Of a DNA stretch of 64,000 bases, positions 34,501 through 47,204 are shown one piece after another. The stretch covers positions 159,036 through 223,035 of the forward strand of contig CAXDII010000756.1 in the NCBI GenBank assembly GCA_963989245.1, written 5' to 3'. Positions within the stretch are counted from its first letter, which is position 1, and every line of letters begins with the position of its first letter. Source of the stretch: Nansenia antarctica (Eukaryota > Chordata > Actinopteri > Argentiniformes > Microstomatidae). A program made the position numbers and the translations under genes. The notes below the pieces were generated by a model that saw nothing but the letters and a program-made list of their open reading frames with translations, did not search any database and was not told where the DNA came from.

Positions 34501-36095
34501 AAAGGCAGAAAACAACACTTTGATAGTTTGATATAACTTGAGAACGAATGCAAAAAACAGTCCACTCTAAGAACAGGCCGCTTGGACACTTTCAGAACAG
34601 CTCTGTTAATGACTGAAAACAGCTCTCGAAGAGATTGTCAAAAGAGACTCTGAAAACGAAACGTTGATCACTTTTGAGCAAAAGGCTGCACACACGCAAT
34701 TCAAGTTGCTCTGATTGTCATTTAGAGTTACAATATAGGATTATTCAACAACAAGTCAAAATGTGCTCGTGAAAGGCAGAAAACAACACTTTGATAGTTT
34801 GATATAACTTGAGAACGAATGCAAAAAACAGTCCACTCTAAGAACAGGCCGCTTGGACACTTTCAGAACAGCTCAGTTAATGACTGAAAACAGCTCTCGA
34901 AGAGATTGTCAAAAGAGACTCTGAAAACGAAACGTTGATCACTTTTGAGCAAAAGGCTGCACACACGCAATTCAAGTTGCTCTGATTGTCATTTAGAGTT
35001 ACATTATAGGATTATTCAACAACAAGTCAAAATGTGCTCGTGAAAGGCAGAAAACAACAATTTGATAGTTTGATATAACTTGAGAACGAATGCAAAAAAC
35101 AGTCCACTCTAAGAACAGGCCGCTTGGACACTTTCAGAACAGCTCAGTTAATGACTGAAAACAGCTCTCGAAGAGATTGTCAAAAGAGACTCCGAAAACG
35201 AAACGTTGATCACTTTTGAGCAAAAGGCTGCACACACGCAATTCAAGTTGCTCTGATTGTCATTTAGAGTTACATTATAGGATTATTCAACAACAAGTCA
35301 AAATGTGCTCGTGAAAGGCAGAAAACAACACTTTGATAGTTTGATATAACTTGAAAACGAATGCAAAAACAGTCCACTCTAAGAACAGGCCGCTTGGACA
35401 CTTTCAGAACAGCTCTGTTAATGACTGAAAACAGCTCTCGAAGAGATTGTCAAAAGAGACTCTGAAAACGAAACGTTGATCACTTTTGAGCAAAAAGCTG
35501 CACACACGCAATTCAAGTTGCTCTGATTGTCATTTAGAGTTACATTATAGGATTATTCAACAACAAGTCAAAATGTGCTCGTGAAAGGCAGAAAACAACA
35601 CTTTGATAGTTTGATATAACTTGAGAACGAATGCAAAAAACAGTCCACTCTAAGAACAGGCCGCTTGGACACTTTCAGAACAGCTCTGTTAATGACTGAA
35701 AACAGCTCTCGAAGAGATTGTCAAAAGAGACTCTGAAAACGAAACGTTGATCACTTTTGAGCAAAAGGCTGCACACACGCAATTCAAGTTGCTCTGATTG
35801 TAATTTAGAGTTACATTATAGGATTATTCAACAACAAGTCAACATGTGCTCGTGAAAGGCAGAAAACAACACTTTGATAGTTTGATATAACTTGAGAACG
35901 AATGCAAAAAACAGTCCACTCTAAGAACAGGCCGCTTGGACACTTTCAGAACAGCTCTGTTAATGACTGAAAACAGCTCTCGAAGAGATTGTCAAAAGAG
36001 ACTCTGAAAACGAAACGTTGATCACTTTTGAGCAAAAGGCTGCACACACGCAATTCAAGTTGCTCTGATTGTCATTTAGAGTTACATTATAGGAT
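28512..36095 (+). repeat. Two 14-monomer higher-order repeats, 3792 bp each
   Basis: TCGTG-class monomers start at 28512, 32304 and 36096, with identical 3792-bp spacing. Each cycle reads TCGTG, AGCTGC, GGCAGC, then a four-monomer block present twice, then TTGAAAAC/A5, GTAATTT, GTCAACATG. The four-monomer block is: plain; ACAATAT; CTCAG with CTCTGAAAAC; CAATTTG with CTCAG and CTCCG. In its second copy the first unit has CTCCG. Compared with the 10-monomer repeat, its classes 1-4 are replaced by this doubled block. A partial third cycle starting at 36096 lacks the AGCTGC unit after the TCGTG monomer. Confidence 0.85.
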
Positions 36096-39075
36096 TATTC
36101 AACAACAAGTCAAAATGTGTCGTGAAAGGCAGAAAACAACACTTTGATAGTTTGATATGACTTGAGAACGAATGCAAAAAACAGTCCACTCTAAGAACAG
36201 GCCGCTTGGACACTTTCAGAACAGCTCAGTTAATGACTGAAAACAGCTCTCGAAGAGATTGTCAAAAGAGACTCTGAAAACGAAACGTTGATCACTTTTG
36301 AGCAAAAGGCTGCACACACGCAATTCAAGTTGCTCTGATTGTCATTTAGAGTTACATTATAGGATTATTCAACAACAAGTCAAAATGTGCTCGTGAAAGG
36401 CAGAAAACAACACTTTGATAGTTTGATATAACTTGAGAACGAATGCAAAAAACAGTCCACTCTAAGAACAGGCCGCTTGGACACTTTCAGAACAGCTCTG
36501 TTAATGACTGAAAACAGCTCTCGAAGAGATTGTCAAAAGAGACTCTGAAAACGAAACGTTGATCACTTTTGAGCAAAAGGCAGCACACACGCAATTCAAG
36601 TTGCTCTGATTGTCATTTAGAGTTACATTATAGGATTATTCAACAACAAGTCAAAATGTGCTCGTGAAAGGCAGAAAACAACACTTTGATAGTTTGATAT
36701 AACTTGAGAACGAATGCAAAAAACAGTCCACTCTAAGAACAGGCCGCTTGGACACTTTCAGAACAGCTCTGTTAATGACTGAAAACAGCTCTCGAAGAGA
36801 TTGTCAAAAGAGACTCTGAAAACGAAACGTTGATCACTTTTGAGCAAAAGGCTGCACACACGCAATTCAAGTTGCTCTGATTGTCATTTAGAGTTACATT
36901 ATAGGATTATTCAACAACAAGTCAAAATGTGCTCGTGAAAGGCAGAAAACAACACTTTGATAGTTTGATATAACTTGAGAACGAATGCAAAAAACAGTCC
37001 ACTCTAAGAACAGGCCGCTTGGACACTTTCAGAACAGCTCTGTTAATGACTGAAAACAGCTCTCGAAGAGATTGTCAAAAGAGACTCTGAAAACGAAACG
37101 TTGATCACTTTTGAGCAAAAGGCTGCACACACGCAATTCAAGTTGCTCTGATTGTCATTTAGAGTTACAATATAGGATTATTCAACAACAAGTCAAAATG
37201 TGCTCGTGAAAGGCAGAAAACAACACTTTGATAGTTTGATATAACTTGAGAACGAATGCAAAAAACAGTCCACTCTAAGAACAGGCCGCTTGGACACTTT
37301 CAGAACAGCTCAGTTAATGACTGAAAACAGCTCTCGAAGAGATTGTCAAAAGAGACTCTGAAAACGAAACGTTGATCACTTTTGAGCAAAAGGCTGCACA
37401 CACGCAATTCAAGTTGCTCTGATTGTCATTTAGAGTTACATTATAGGATTATTCAACAACAAGTCAAAATGTGCTCGTGAAAGGCAGAAAACAACAATTT
37501 GATAGTTTGATATAACTTGAGAACGAATGCAAAAAACAGTCCACTCTAAGAACAGGCCGCTTGGACACTTTCAGAACAGCTCAGTTAATGACTGAAAACA
37601 GCTCTCGAAGAGATTGTCAAAAGAGACTCCGAAAACGAAACGTTGATCACTTTTGAGCAAAAGGCTGCACACACGCAATTCAAGTTGCTCTGATTGTCAT
37701 TTAGAGTTACATTATAGGATTATTCAACAACAAGTCAAAATGTGCTCGTGAAAGGCAGAAAACAACACTTTGATAGTTTGATATAACTTGAGAACGAATG
37801 CAAAAAACAGTCCACTCTAAGAACAGGCCGCTTGGACACTTTCAGAACAGCTCTGTTAATGACTGAAAACAGCTCTCGAAGAGATTGTCAAAAGAGACTC
37901 CGAAAACGAAACGTTGATCACTTTTGAGCAAAAGGCTGCACACACGCAATTCAAGTTGCTCTGATTGTCATTTAGAGTTACATTATAGGATTATTCAACA
38001 ACAAGTCAAAATGTGCTCGTGAAAGGCAGAAAACAACACTTTGATAGTTTGATATAACTTGAGAACGAATGCAAAAAACAGTCCACTCTAAGAACAGGCC
38101 GCTTGGACACTTTCAGAACAGCTCTGTTAATGACTGAAAACAGCTCTCGAAGAGATTGTCAAAAGAGACTCTGAAAACGAAACGTTGATCACTTTTGAGC
38201 AAAAGGCTGCACACACGCAATTCAAGTTGCTCTGATTGTCATTTAGAGTTACAATATAGGATTATTCAACAACAAGTCAAAATGTGCTCGTGAAAGGCAG
38301 AAAACAACACTTTGATAGTTTGATATAACTTGAGAACGAATGCAAAAAACAGTCCACTCTAAGAACAGGCCGCTTGGACACTTTCAGAACAGCTCAGTTA
38401 ATGACTGAAAACAGCTCTCGAAGAGATTGTCAAAAGAGACTCTGAAAACGAAACGTTGATCACTTTTGAGCAAAAGGCTGCACACACGCAATTCAAGTTG
38501 CTCTGATTGTCATTTAGAGTTACATTATAGGATTATTCAACAACAAGTCAAAATGTGCTCGTGAAAGGCAGAAAACAACAATTTGATAGTTTGATATAAC
38601 TTGAGAACGAATGCAAAAAACAGTCCACTCTAAGAACAGGCCGCTTGGACACTTTCAGAACAGCTCAGTTAATGACTGAAAACAGCTCTCGAAGAGATTG
38701 TCAAAAGAGACTCCGAAAACGAAACGTTGATCACTTTTGAGCAAAAGGCTGCACACACGCAATTCAAGTTGCTCTGATTGTCATTTAGAGTTACAATATA
38801 GGATTATTCAACAACAAGTCAAAATGTGCTCGTGAAAGGCAGAAAACAACACTTTGATAGTTTGATATAACTTGAGAACGAATGCAAAAAACAGTCCACT
38901 CTAAGAACAGGCCGCTTGGACACTTTCAGAACAGCTCTGTTAATGACTGAAAACAGCTCTCGAAGAGATTGTCAAAAGAGACTCTGAAAACGAAACGTTG
39001 ATCACTTTTGAGCAAAAGGCTGCACACACGCAATTCAAGTTGCTCTGATTGTCATTTAGAGTTACATTATAGGAT

Positions 39076-42000
39076 TATTCAACAACAAGTCAAAATGTGC
39101 CCGTGAAAGGCAGAAAACAACACTTTGATAGTTTGATATAACTTGAGAACGAATGCAAAAAACAGTCCACTCTAAGAACAGGCCGCTTGGACACTTTCAG
39201 AACAGCTCTGTTAATGACTGAAAACAGCTCTCGAAGAGATTGTCAAAAGAGACTCTGAAAACGAAACGTTGATCACTTTTGAGCAAAAAGCTGCACACAC
39301 GCAATTCAAGTTGCTCTGATTGTCATTTAGAGTTACATTATAGGATTATTCAACAACAAGTCAAAATGTGCCCGTGAAAGGCAGAAAACAACACTTTGAT
39401 AGTTTGATATAACTTGAGAACGAATGCAAAAAACAGTCCACTCTAAGAACAGGCCGCTTGGACACTTTCAGAACAGCTCTGTTAATGACTGAAAACAGCT
39501 CTCGAAGAGATTGTCAAAAGAGACTCTGAAAACGAAACGTTGATCACTTTTGAGCAAAAGGCTGCACACACGCAATTCAAGTTGCTCTGATTGTCATTTA
39601 GAGTTACAATATAGGATTATTCAACAACAAGTCAAAATGTGCTCGTGAAAGGCAGAAAACAACACTTTGATAGTTTGATATAACTTGAGAACGAATGCAA
39701 AAAACAGTCCACTCTAAGAACAGGCCGCTTGAACACTTTCAGAACAGCTCTGTTAATGACTGAAAACAGCTCTCGAAGAGATTGTCAAAAGAGACTCCGA
39801 AAACGAAACGTTGATCACTTTTGAGCAAAAGGCTGCACACACGCAATTCAAGTTGCTCTGATTGTCATTTAGAGTTACATTATAGGATTATTCAACAACA
39901 AGTCAAAATGTGCTCGTGAAAGGCAGAAAACAACACTTTGATAGTTTGATATAACTTGAGAACGAATGCAAAAAACAGTCCACTCTAAGAACAGGCCGCT
40001 TGGACACTTTCAGAACAGCTCTGTTAATGACTGAAAACAGCTCTCGAAGAGATTGTCAAAAGAGACTCTGAAAACGAAACGTTGATCACTTTTGAGCAAA
40101 AGGCTGCACACACGCAATTCAAGTTGCTCTGATTGTAATTTAGAGTTACATTATAGGATTATTCAACAACAAGTCAACATGTGCTCATGAAAGGCAGAAA
40201 ACAACACTTTGATAGTTTGATATAACTTGAGAACGAATGCAAAAAACAGTCCACTCTAAGAACAGGCCGCTTGGACACTTTCAGAACAGCTCTGTTAATG
40301 ACTGAAAACAGCTCTCGAAGAGATTGTCAAAAGAGACTCTGAAAACGAAACGTTGATCACTTTTGAGCAAAAGGCTGCACACACGCAATTCAAGTTGCTC
40401 TGATTGTCATTTAGAGTTACATTATAGGATTATTCAACAACAAGTCAAAATGTGTCGTGAAAGGCAGAAAACAACACTTTGATAGTTTGATATGACTTGA
40501 GAACGAATGCAAAAAACAGTCCACTCTAAGAACAGGTCGCTTGGACACTTTCAGAACAGCTCAGTTAATGACTGAAAACAGCTCTCGAAGAGATTGTCAA
40601 AAGAGACTCCGAAAACGAAACGTTGATCACTTTTGAGCAAAAGGCTGCACACACGCAATTCAAGTTGCTCTGATTGTCATTTAGAGTTACATTATAGGAT
40701 TATTCAACAACAAGTCAAAATGTGCTCGTGAAAGGCAGAAAACAACACTTTGATAGTTTGATATAACTTGAGAACGAATGCAAAAAACAGTCCACTCTAA
40801 GAACAGGCCGCTTGGACACTTTCAGAACAGCTCTGTTAATGACTGAAAACAGCTCTCGAAGAGATTGTCAAAAGAGACTCTGAAAACGAAACGTTGATCA
40901 CTTTTGAGCAAAAAGCTGCACACACGCAATTCAAGTTGCTCTGATTGTCATTTAGAGTTACATTATAGGATTATTCAACAACAAGTCAAAATGTGCTCGT
41001 GAAAGGCAGAAAACAACACTTTGATAGTTTGATATAACTTGAGAACGAATGCAAAAAACAGTCCACTCTAAGAACAGGCCGCTTGGACACTTTCAGAACA
41101 GCTCTGTTAATGACTGAAAACAGCTCTCGAAGAGATTGTCAAAAGAGACTCTGAAAACGAAACGTTGATCACTTTTGAGCAAAAGGCAGCACACACGCAA
41201 TTCAAGTTGCTCTGATTGTCATTTAGAGTTACATTATAGGATTATTCAACAACAAGTCAAAATGTGCTCGTGAAAGGCAGAAAACAACACTTTGATAGTT
41301 TGATATAACTTGAGAACGAATGCAAAAAACAGTCCACTCTAAGAACAGGCCGCTTGGACACTTTCAGAACAGCTCTGTTAATGACTGAAAACAGCTCTCG
41401 AAGAGATTGTCAAAAGAGACTCTGAAAACGAAACGTTGATCACTTTTGAGCAAAAGGCTGCACACACGCAATTCAAGTTGCTCTGATTGTCATTTAGAGT
41501 TACATTATAGGATTATTCAACAACAAGTCAAAATGTGCTCGTGAAAGGCAGAAAACAACACTTTGATAGTTTGATATAACTTGAGAACGAATGCAAAAAA
41601 CAGTCCACTCTAAGAACAGGCCGCTTGGACACTTTCAGAACAGCTCAGTTAATGACTGAAAACAGCTCTCGAAGAGATTGTCAAAAGAGACTCCGAAAAC
41701 GAAACGTTGATCACTTTTGAGCAAAAGGCTGCACACACGCAATTCAAGTTGCTCTGATTGTCATTTAGAGTTACATTATAGGATTATTCAACAACAAGTC
41801 AAAATGTGCTCGTGAAAGGCAGAAAACAACACTTTGATAGTTTGATATAACTTGAGAACGAATGCAAAAAACAGTCCACTCTAAGAACAGGCCGCTTGGA
41901 CACTTTCAGAACAGCTCTGTTAATGACTGAAAACAGCTCTCGAAGAGATTGTCAAAAGAGACTCTGAAAACGAAACGTTGATCACTTTTGAGCAAAAGGC

Positions 42001-45000
42001 TGCACACACGCAATTCAAGTTGCTCTGATTGTCATTTAGAGTTACAATATAGGATTATTCAACAACAAGTCAAAATGTGCTCGTGAAAGGCAGAAAACAA
42101 CACTTTGATAGTTTGATATAACTTGAGAACGAATGCAAAAAACAGTCCACTCTAAGAACAGGCCGCTTGGACACTTTCAGAACAGCTCTGTTAATGACTG
42201 AAAACAGCTCTCGAAGAGATTGTCAAAAGAGACTCCGAAAACGAAACGTTGATCACTTTTGAGCAAAAGGCTGCACACACGCAATTCAAGTTGCTCTGAT
42301 TGTCATTTAGAGTTACATTATAGGATTATTCAACAACAAGTCAAAATGTGCTCGTGAAAGGCAGAAAACAACACTTTGATAGTTTGATATAACTTGAGAA
42401 CGAATGCAAAAAACAGTCCACTCTAAGAACAGGCCGCTTGGACACTTTCAGAACAGCTCTGTTAATGACTGAAAACAGCTCTCGAAGAGATTGTCAAAAG
42501 AGACTCTGAAAACGAAACGTTGATCACTTTTGAGCAAAAGGCTGCACACACGCAATTCAAGTTGCTCTGATTGTCATTTAGAGTTACAATATAGGATTAT
42601 TCAACAACAAGTCAAAATGTGCTCGTGAAAGGCAGAAAACAACACTTTGATAGTTTGATATAACTTGAGAACGAATGCAAAAAACAGTCCACTCTAAGAA
42701 CAGGCCGCTTGGACACTTTCAGAACAGCTCAGTTAATGACTGAAAACAGCTCTCGAAGAGATTGTCAAAAGAGACTCTGAAAACGAAACGTTGATCACTT
42801 TTGAGCAAAAGGCTGCACACACGCAATTCAAGTTGCTCTGATTGTCATTTAGAGTTACATTATAGGATTATTCAACAACAAGTCAAAATGTGCTCGTGAA
42901 AGGCAGAAAACAACAATTTGATAGTTTGATATAACTTGAGAACGAATGCAAAAAACAGTCCACTCTAAGAACAGGCCGCTTGGACACTTTCAGAACAGCT
43001 CAGTTAATGACTGAAAACAGCTCTCGAAGAGATTGTCAAAAGAGACTCCGAAAACGAAACGTTGATCACTTTTGAGCAAAAGGCTGCACACACGCAATTC
43101 AAGTTGCTCTGATTGTCATTTAGAGTTACAATATAGGATTATTCAACAACAAGTCAAAATGTGCTTGTGAAAGGCAGAAAACAACACTTTGATAGTTTGA
43201 TATAACTTGAGAACGAATGCAAAAAACAGTCCACTCTAAGAACAGGCCGCTTGGACACTTTCAGAACAGCTCTGTTAATGACTGAAAACAGCTCTCGAAG
43301 AGATTGTCAAAAGAGACTCTGAAAACGAAACGTTGATCACTTTTGAGCAAAAGGCTGCACACACGCAATTCAAGTTGCTCTGATTGTCATTTAGAGTTAC
43401 ATTATAGGATTATTCAACAACAAGTCAAAATGTGCCCGTGAAAGGCAGAAAACAACACTTTGATAGTTTGATATAACTTGAGAACGAATGCAAAAAACAG
43501 TCCACTCTAAGAACAGGCCGCTTGGACACTTTCAGAACAGCTCTGTTAATGACTGAAAACAGCTCTCGAAGAGATTGTCAAAAGAGACTCTGAAAACGAA
43601 ACGTTGATCACTTTTGAGCAAAAAGCTGCACACACGCAATTCAAGTTGCTCTGATTGTCATTTAGAGTTACATTATAGGATTATTCAACAACAAGTCAAA
43701 ATGTGCCCGTGAAAGGCAGAAAACAACACTTTGATAGTTTGATATAACTTGAGAACGAATGCAAAAAACAGTCCACTCTAAGAACAGGCCGCTTGGACAC
43801 TTTCAGAACAGCTCTGTTAATGACTGAAAACAGCTCTCGAAGAGATTGTCAAAAGAGACTCTGAAAACGAAACGTTGATCACTTTTGAGCAAAAGGCTGC
43901 ACACACGCAATTCAAGTTGCTCTGATTGTCATTTAGAGTTACAATATAGGATTATTCAACAACAAGTCAAAATGTGCTCGTGAAAGGCAGAAAACAACAC
44001 TTTGATAGTTTGATATAACTTGAGAACGAATGCAAAAAACAGTCCACTCTAAGAACAGGCCGCTTGAACACTTTCAGAACAGCTCTGTTAATGACTGAAA
44101 ACAGCTCTCGAAGAGATTGTCAAAAGAGACTCCGAAAACGAAACGTTGATCACTTTTGAGCAAAAGGCTGCACACACGCAATTCAAGTTGCTCTGATTGT
44201 CATTTAGAGTTACATTATAGGATTATTCAACAACAAGTCAAAATGTGCTCGTGAAAGGCAGAAAACAACACTTTGATAGTTTGATATAACTTGAGAACGA
44301 ATGCAAAAAACAGTCCACTCTAAGAACAGGCCGCTTGGACACTTTCAGAACAGCTCTGTTAATGACTGAAAACAGCTCTCGAAGAGATTGTCAAAAGAGA
44401 CTCTGAAAACGAAACGTTGATCACTTTTGAGCAAAAGGCTGCACACACGCAATTCAAGTTGCTCTGATTGTCATTTAGAGTTACAATATAGGATTATTCA
44501 ACAACAAGTCAAAATGTGCTCGTGAAAGGCAGAAAACAACACTTTGATAGTTTGATATAACTTGAGAACGAATGCAAAAAACAGTCCACTCTAAGAACAG
44601 GCCGCTTGAACACTTTCAGAACAGCTCTGTTAATGACTGAAAACAGCTCTCGAAGAGATTGTCAAAAGAGACTCCGAAAACGAAACGTTGATCACTTTTG
44701 AGCAAAAGGCTGCACACACGCAATTCAAGTTGCTCTGATTGTCATTTAGAGTTACATTATAGGATTATTCAACAACAAGTCAAAATGTGCTCGTGAAAGG
44801 CAGAAAACAACAATTTGATAGTTTGATATAACTTGAGAACGAATGCAAAAAACAGTCCACTCTAAGAACAGGCCGCTTGGACACTTTCAGAACAGCTCAG
44901 TTAATGACTGAAAACAGCTCTCGAAGAGATTGTCAAAAGAGACTCCGAAAACGAAACGTTGATCACTTTTGAGCAAAAGGCTGCACACACGCAATTCAAG

Positions 45001-47204
45001 TTGCTCTGATTGTCATTTAGAGTTACATTATAGGATTATTCAACAACAAGTCAAAATGTGCTCGTGAAAGGCAGAAAACAACACTTTGATAGTTTGATAT
45101 AACTTGAGAACGAATGCAAAAAACAGTCCACTCTAAGAACAGGCCGCTTGGACACTTTCAGAACAGCTCTGTTAATGACTGAAAACAGCTCTCGAAGAGA
45201 TTGTCAAAAGAGACTCTGAAAACGAAACGTTGATCACTTTTGAGCAAAAAGCTGCACACACGCAATTCAAGTTGCTCTGATTGTCATTTAGAGTTACATT
45301 ATAGGATTATTCAACAACAAGTCAAAATGTGCTCGTGAAAGGCAGAAAACAACACTTTGATAGTTTGATATAACTTGAGAACGAATGCAAAAAACAGTCC
45401 ACTCTAAGAACAGGCCGCTTGGACACTTTCAGAACAGCTCTGTTAATGACTGAAAACAGCTCTCGAAGAGATTGTCAAAAGAGACTCTGAAAACGAAACG
45501 TTGATCACTTTTGAGCAAAAGGCTGCACACACGCAATTCAAGTTGCTCTGATTGTCATTTAGAGTTACAATATAGGATTATTCAACAACAAGTCAAAATG
45601 TGCTCGTGAAAGGCAGAAAACAACACTTTGATAGTTTGATATAACTTGAGAACGAATGCAAAAAACAGTCCACTCTAAGAACAGGCCGCTTGGACACTTT
45701 CAGAACAGCTCTGTTAATGACTGAAAACAGCTCTCGAAGAGATTGTCAAAAGAGACTCTGAAAACGAAACGTTGATCACTTTTGAGCAAAAAGCTGCACA
45801 CACGCAATTCAAGTTGCTCTGATTGTCATTTAGAGTTACATTATAGGATTATTCAACAACAAGTCAAAATGTGCCCGTGAAAGGCAGAAAACAACACTTT
45901 GATAGTTTGATATAACTTGAGAACGAATGCAAAAAACAGTCCACTCTAAGAACAGGCCGCTTGGACACTTTCAGAACAGCTCTGTTAATGACTGAAAACA
46001 GCTCTCGAAGAGATTGTCAAAAGAGACTCTGAAAACGAAACGTTGATCACTTTTGAGCAAAAGGCTGCACACACGCAATTCAAGTTGCTCTGATTGTCAT
46101 TTAGAGTTACAATATAGGATTATTCAACAACAAGTCAAAATGTGCTCGTGAAAGGCAGAAAACAACACTTTGATAGTTTGATATAACTTGAGAACGAATG
46201 CAAAAAACAGTCCACTCTAAGAACAGGCCGCTTGGACACTTTCAGAACAGCTCTGTTAATGACTGAAAACAGCTCTCGAAGAGATTGTCAAAAGAGACTC
46301 TGAAAACGAAACGTTGATCACTTTTGAGCAAAAGGCTGCACACACGCAATTCAAGTTGCTCTGATTGTCATTTAGAGTTACAATATAGGATTATTCAACA
46401 ACAAGTCAAAATGTGCTCGTGAAAGGCAGAAAACAACACTTTGATAGTTTGATATAACTTGAGAACGAATGCAAAAAACAGTCCACTCTAAGAACAGGCC
46501 GCTTGGACACTTTCAGAACAGCTCAGTTAATGACTGAAAACAGCTCTCGAAGAGATTGTCAAAAGAGACTCTGAAAACGAAACGTTGATCACTTTTGAGC
46601 AAAAGGCTGCACACACGCAATTCAAGTTGCTCTGATTGTCATTTAGAGTTACATTATAGGATTATTCAACAACAAGTCAAAATGTGCTCGTGAAAGGCAG
46701 AAAACAACAATTTGATAGTTTGATATAACTTGAGAACGAATGCAAAAAACAGTCCACTCTAAGAACAGGCCGCTTGGACACTTTCAGAACAGCTCAGTTA
46801 ATGACTGAAAACAGCTCTCGAAGAGATTGTCAAAAGAGACTCCGAAAACGAAACGTTGATCACTTTTGAGCAAAAGGCTGCACACACGCAATTCAAGTTG
46901 CTCTGATTGTCATTTAGAGTTACAATATAGGATTATTCAACAACAAGTCAAAATGTGCTCGTGAAAGGCAGAAAACAACACTTTGATAGTTTGATATAAC
47001 TTGAGAACGAATGCAAAAAACAGTCCACTCTAAGAACAGGCCGCTTGGACACTTTCAGAACAGCTCTGTTAATGACTGAAAACAGCTCTCGAAGAGATTG
47101 TCAAAAGAGACTCTGAAAACGAAACGTTGATCACTTTTGAGCAAAAGGCTGCACTCACGCAATTCAAGTTGCTCTGATTGTCATTTAGAGTTACATTATA
47201 GGAT
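39076..47204 (+). repeat. 16- and 14-monomer higher-order repeats marked by CCCGTG pairs
   Basis: Adjacent pairs of monomers with CCCGTG in place of CTCGTG start at 39076/39347, 43411/43682 and 47205/47476. The pair-to-pair distances are 4335 bp (16 monomers) and 3794 bp (14 monomers); a single extra CCCGTG unit lies at 45850. TTGAACAC monomers accompany the pairs (changes near 39731, 44066 and 44608). The last TCGTG-class monomer of the window is at 40431, so this region marks a switch to a different variant set. Confidence 0.8.
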
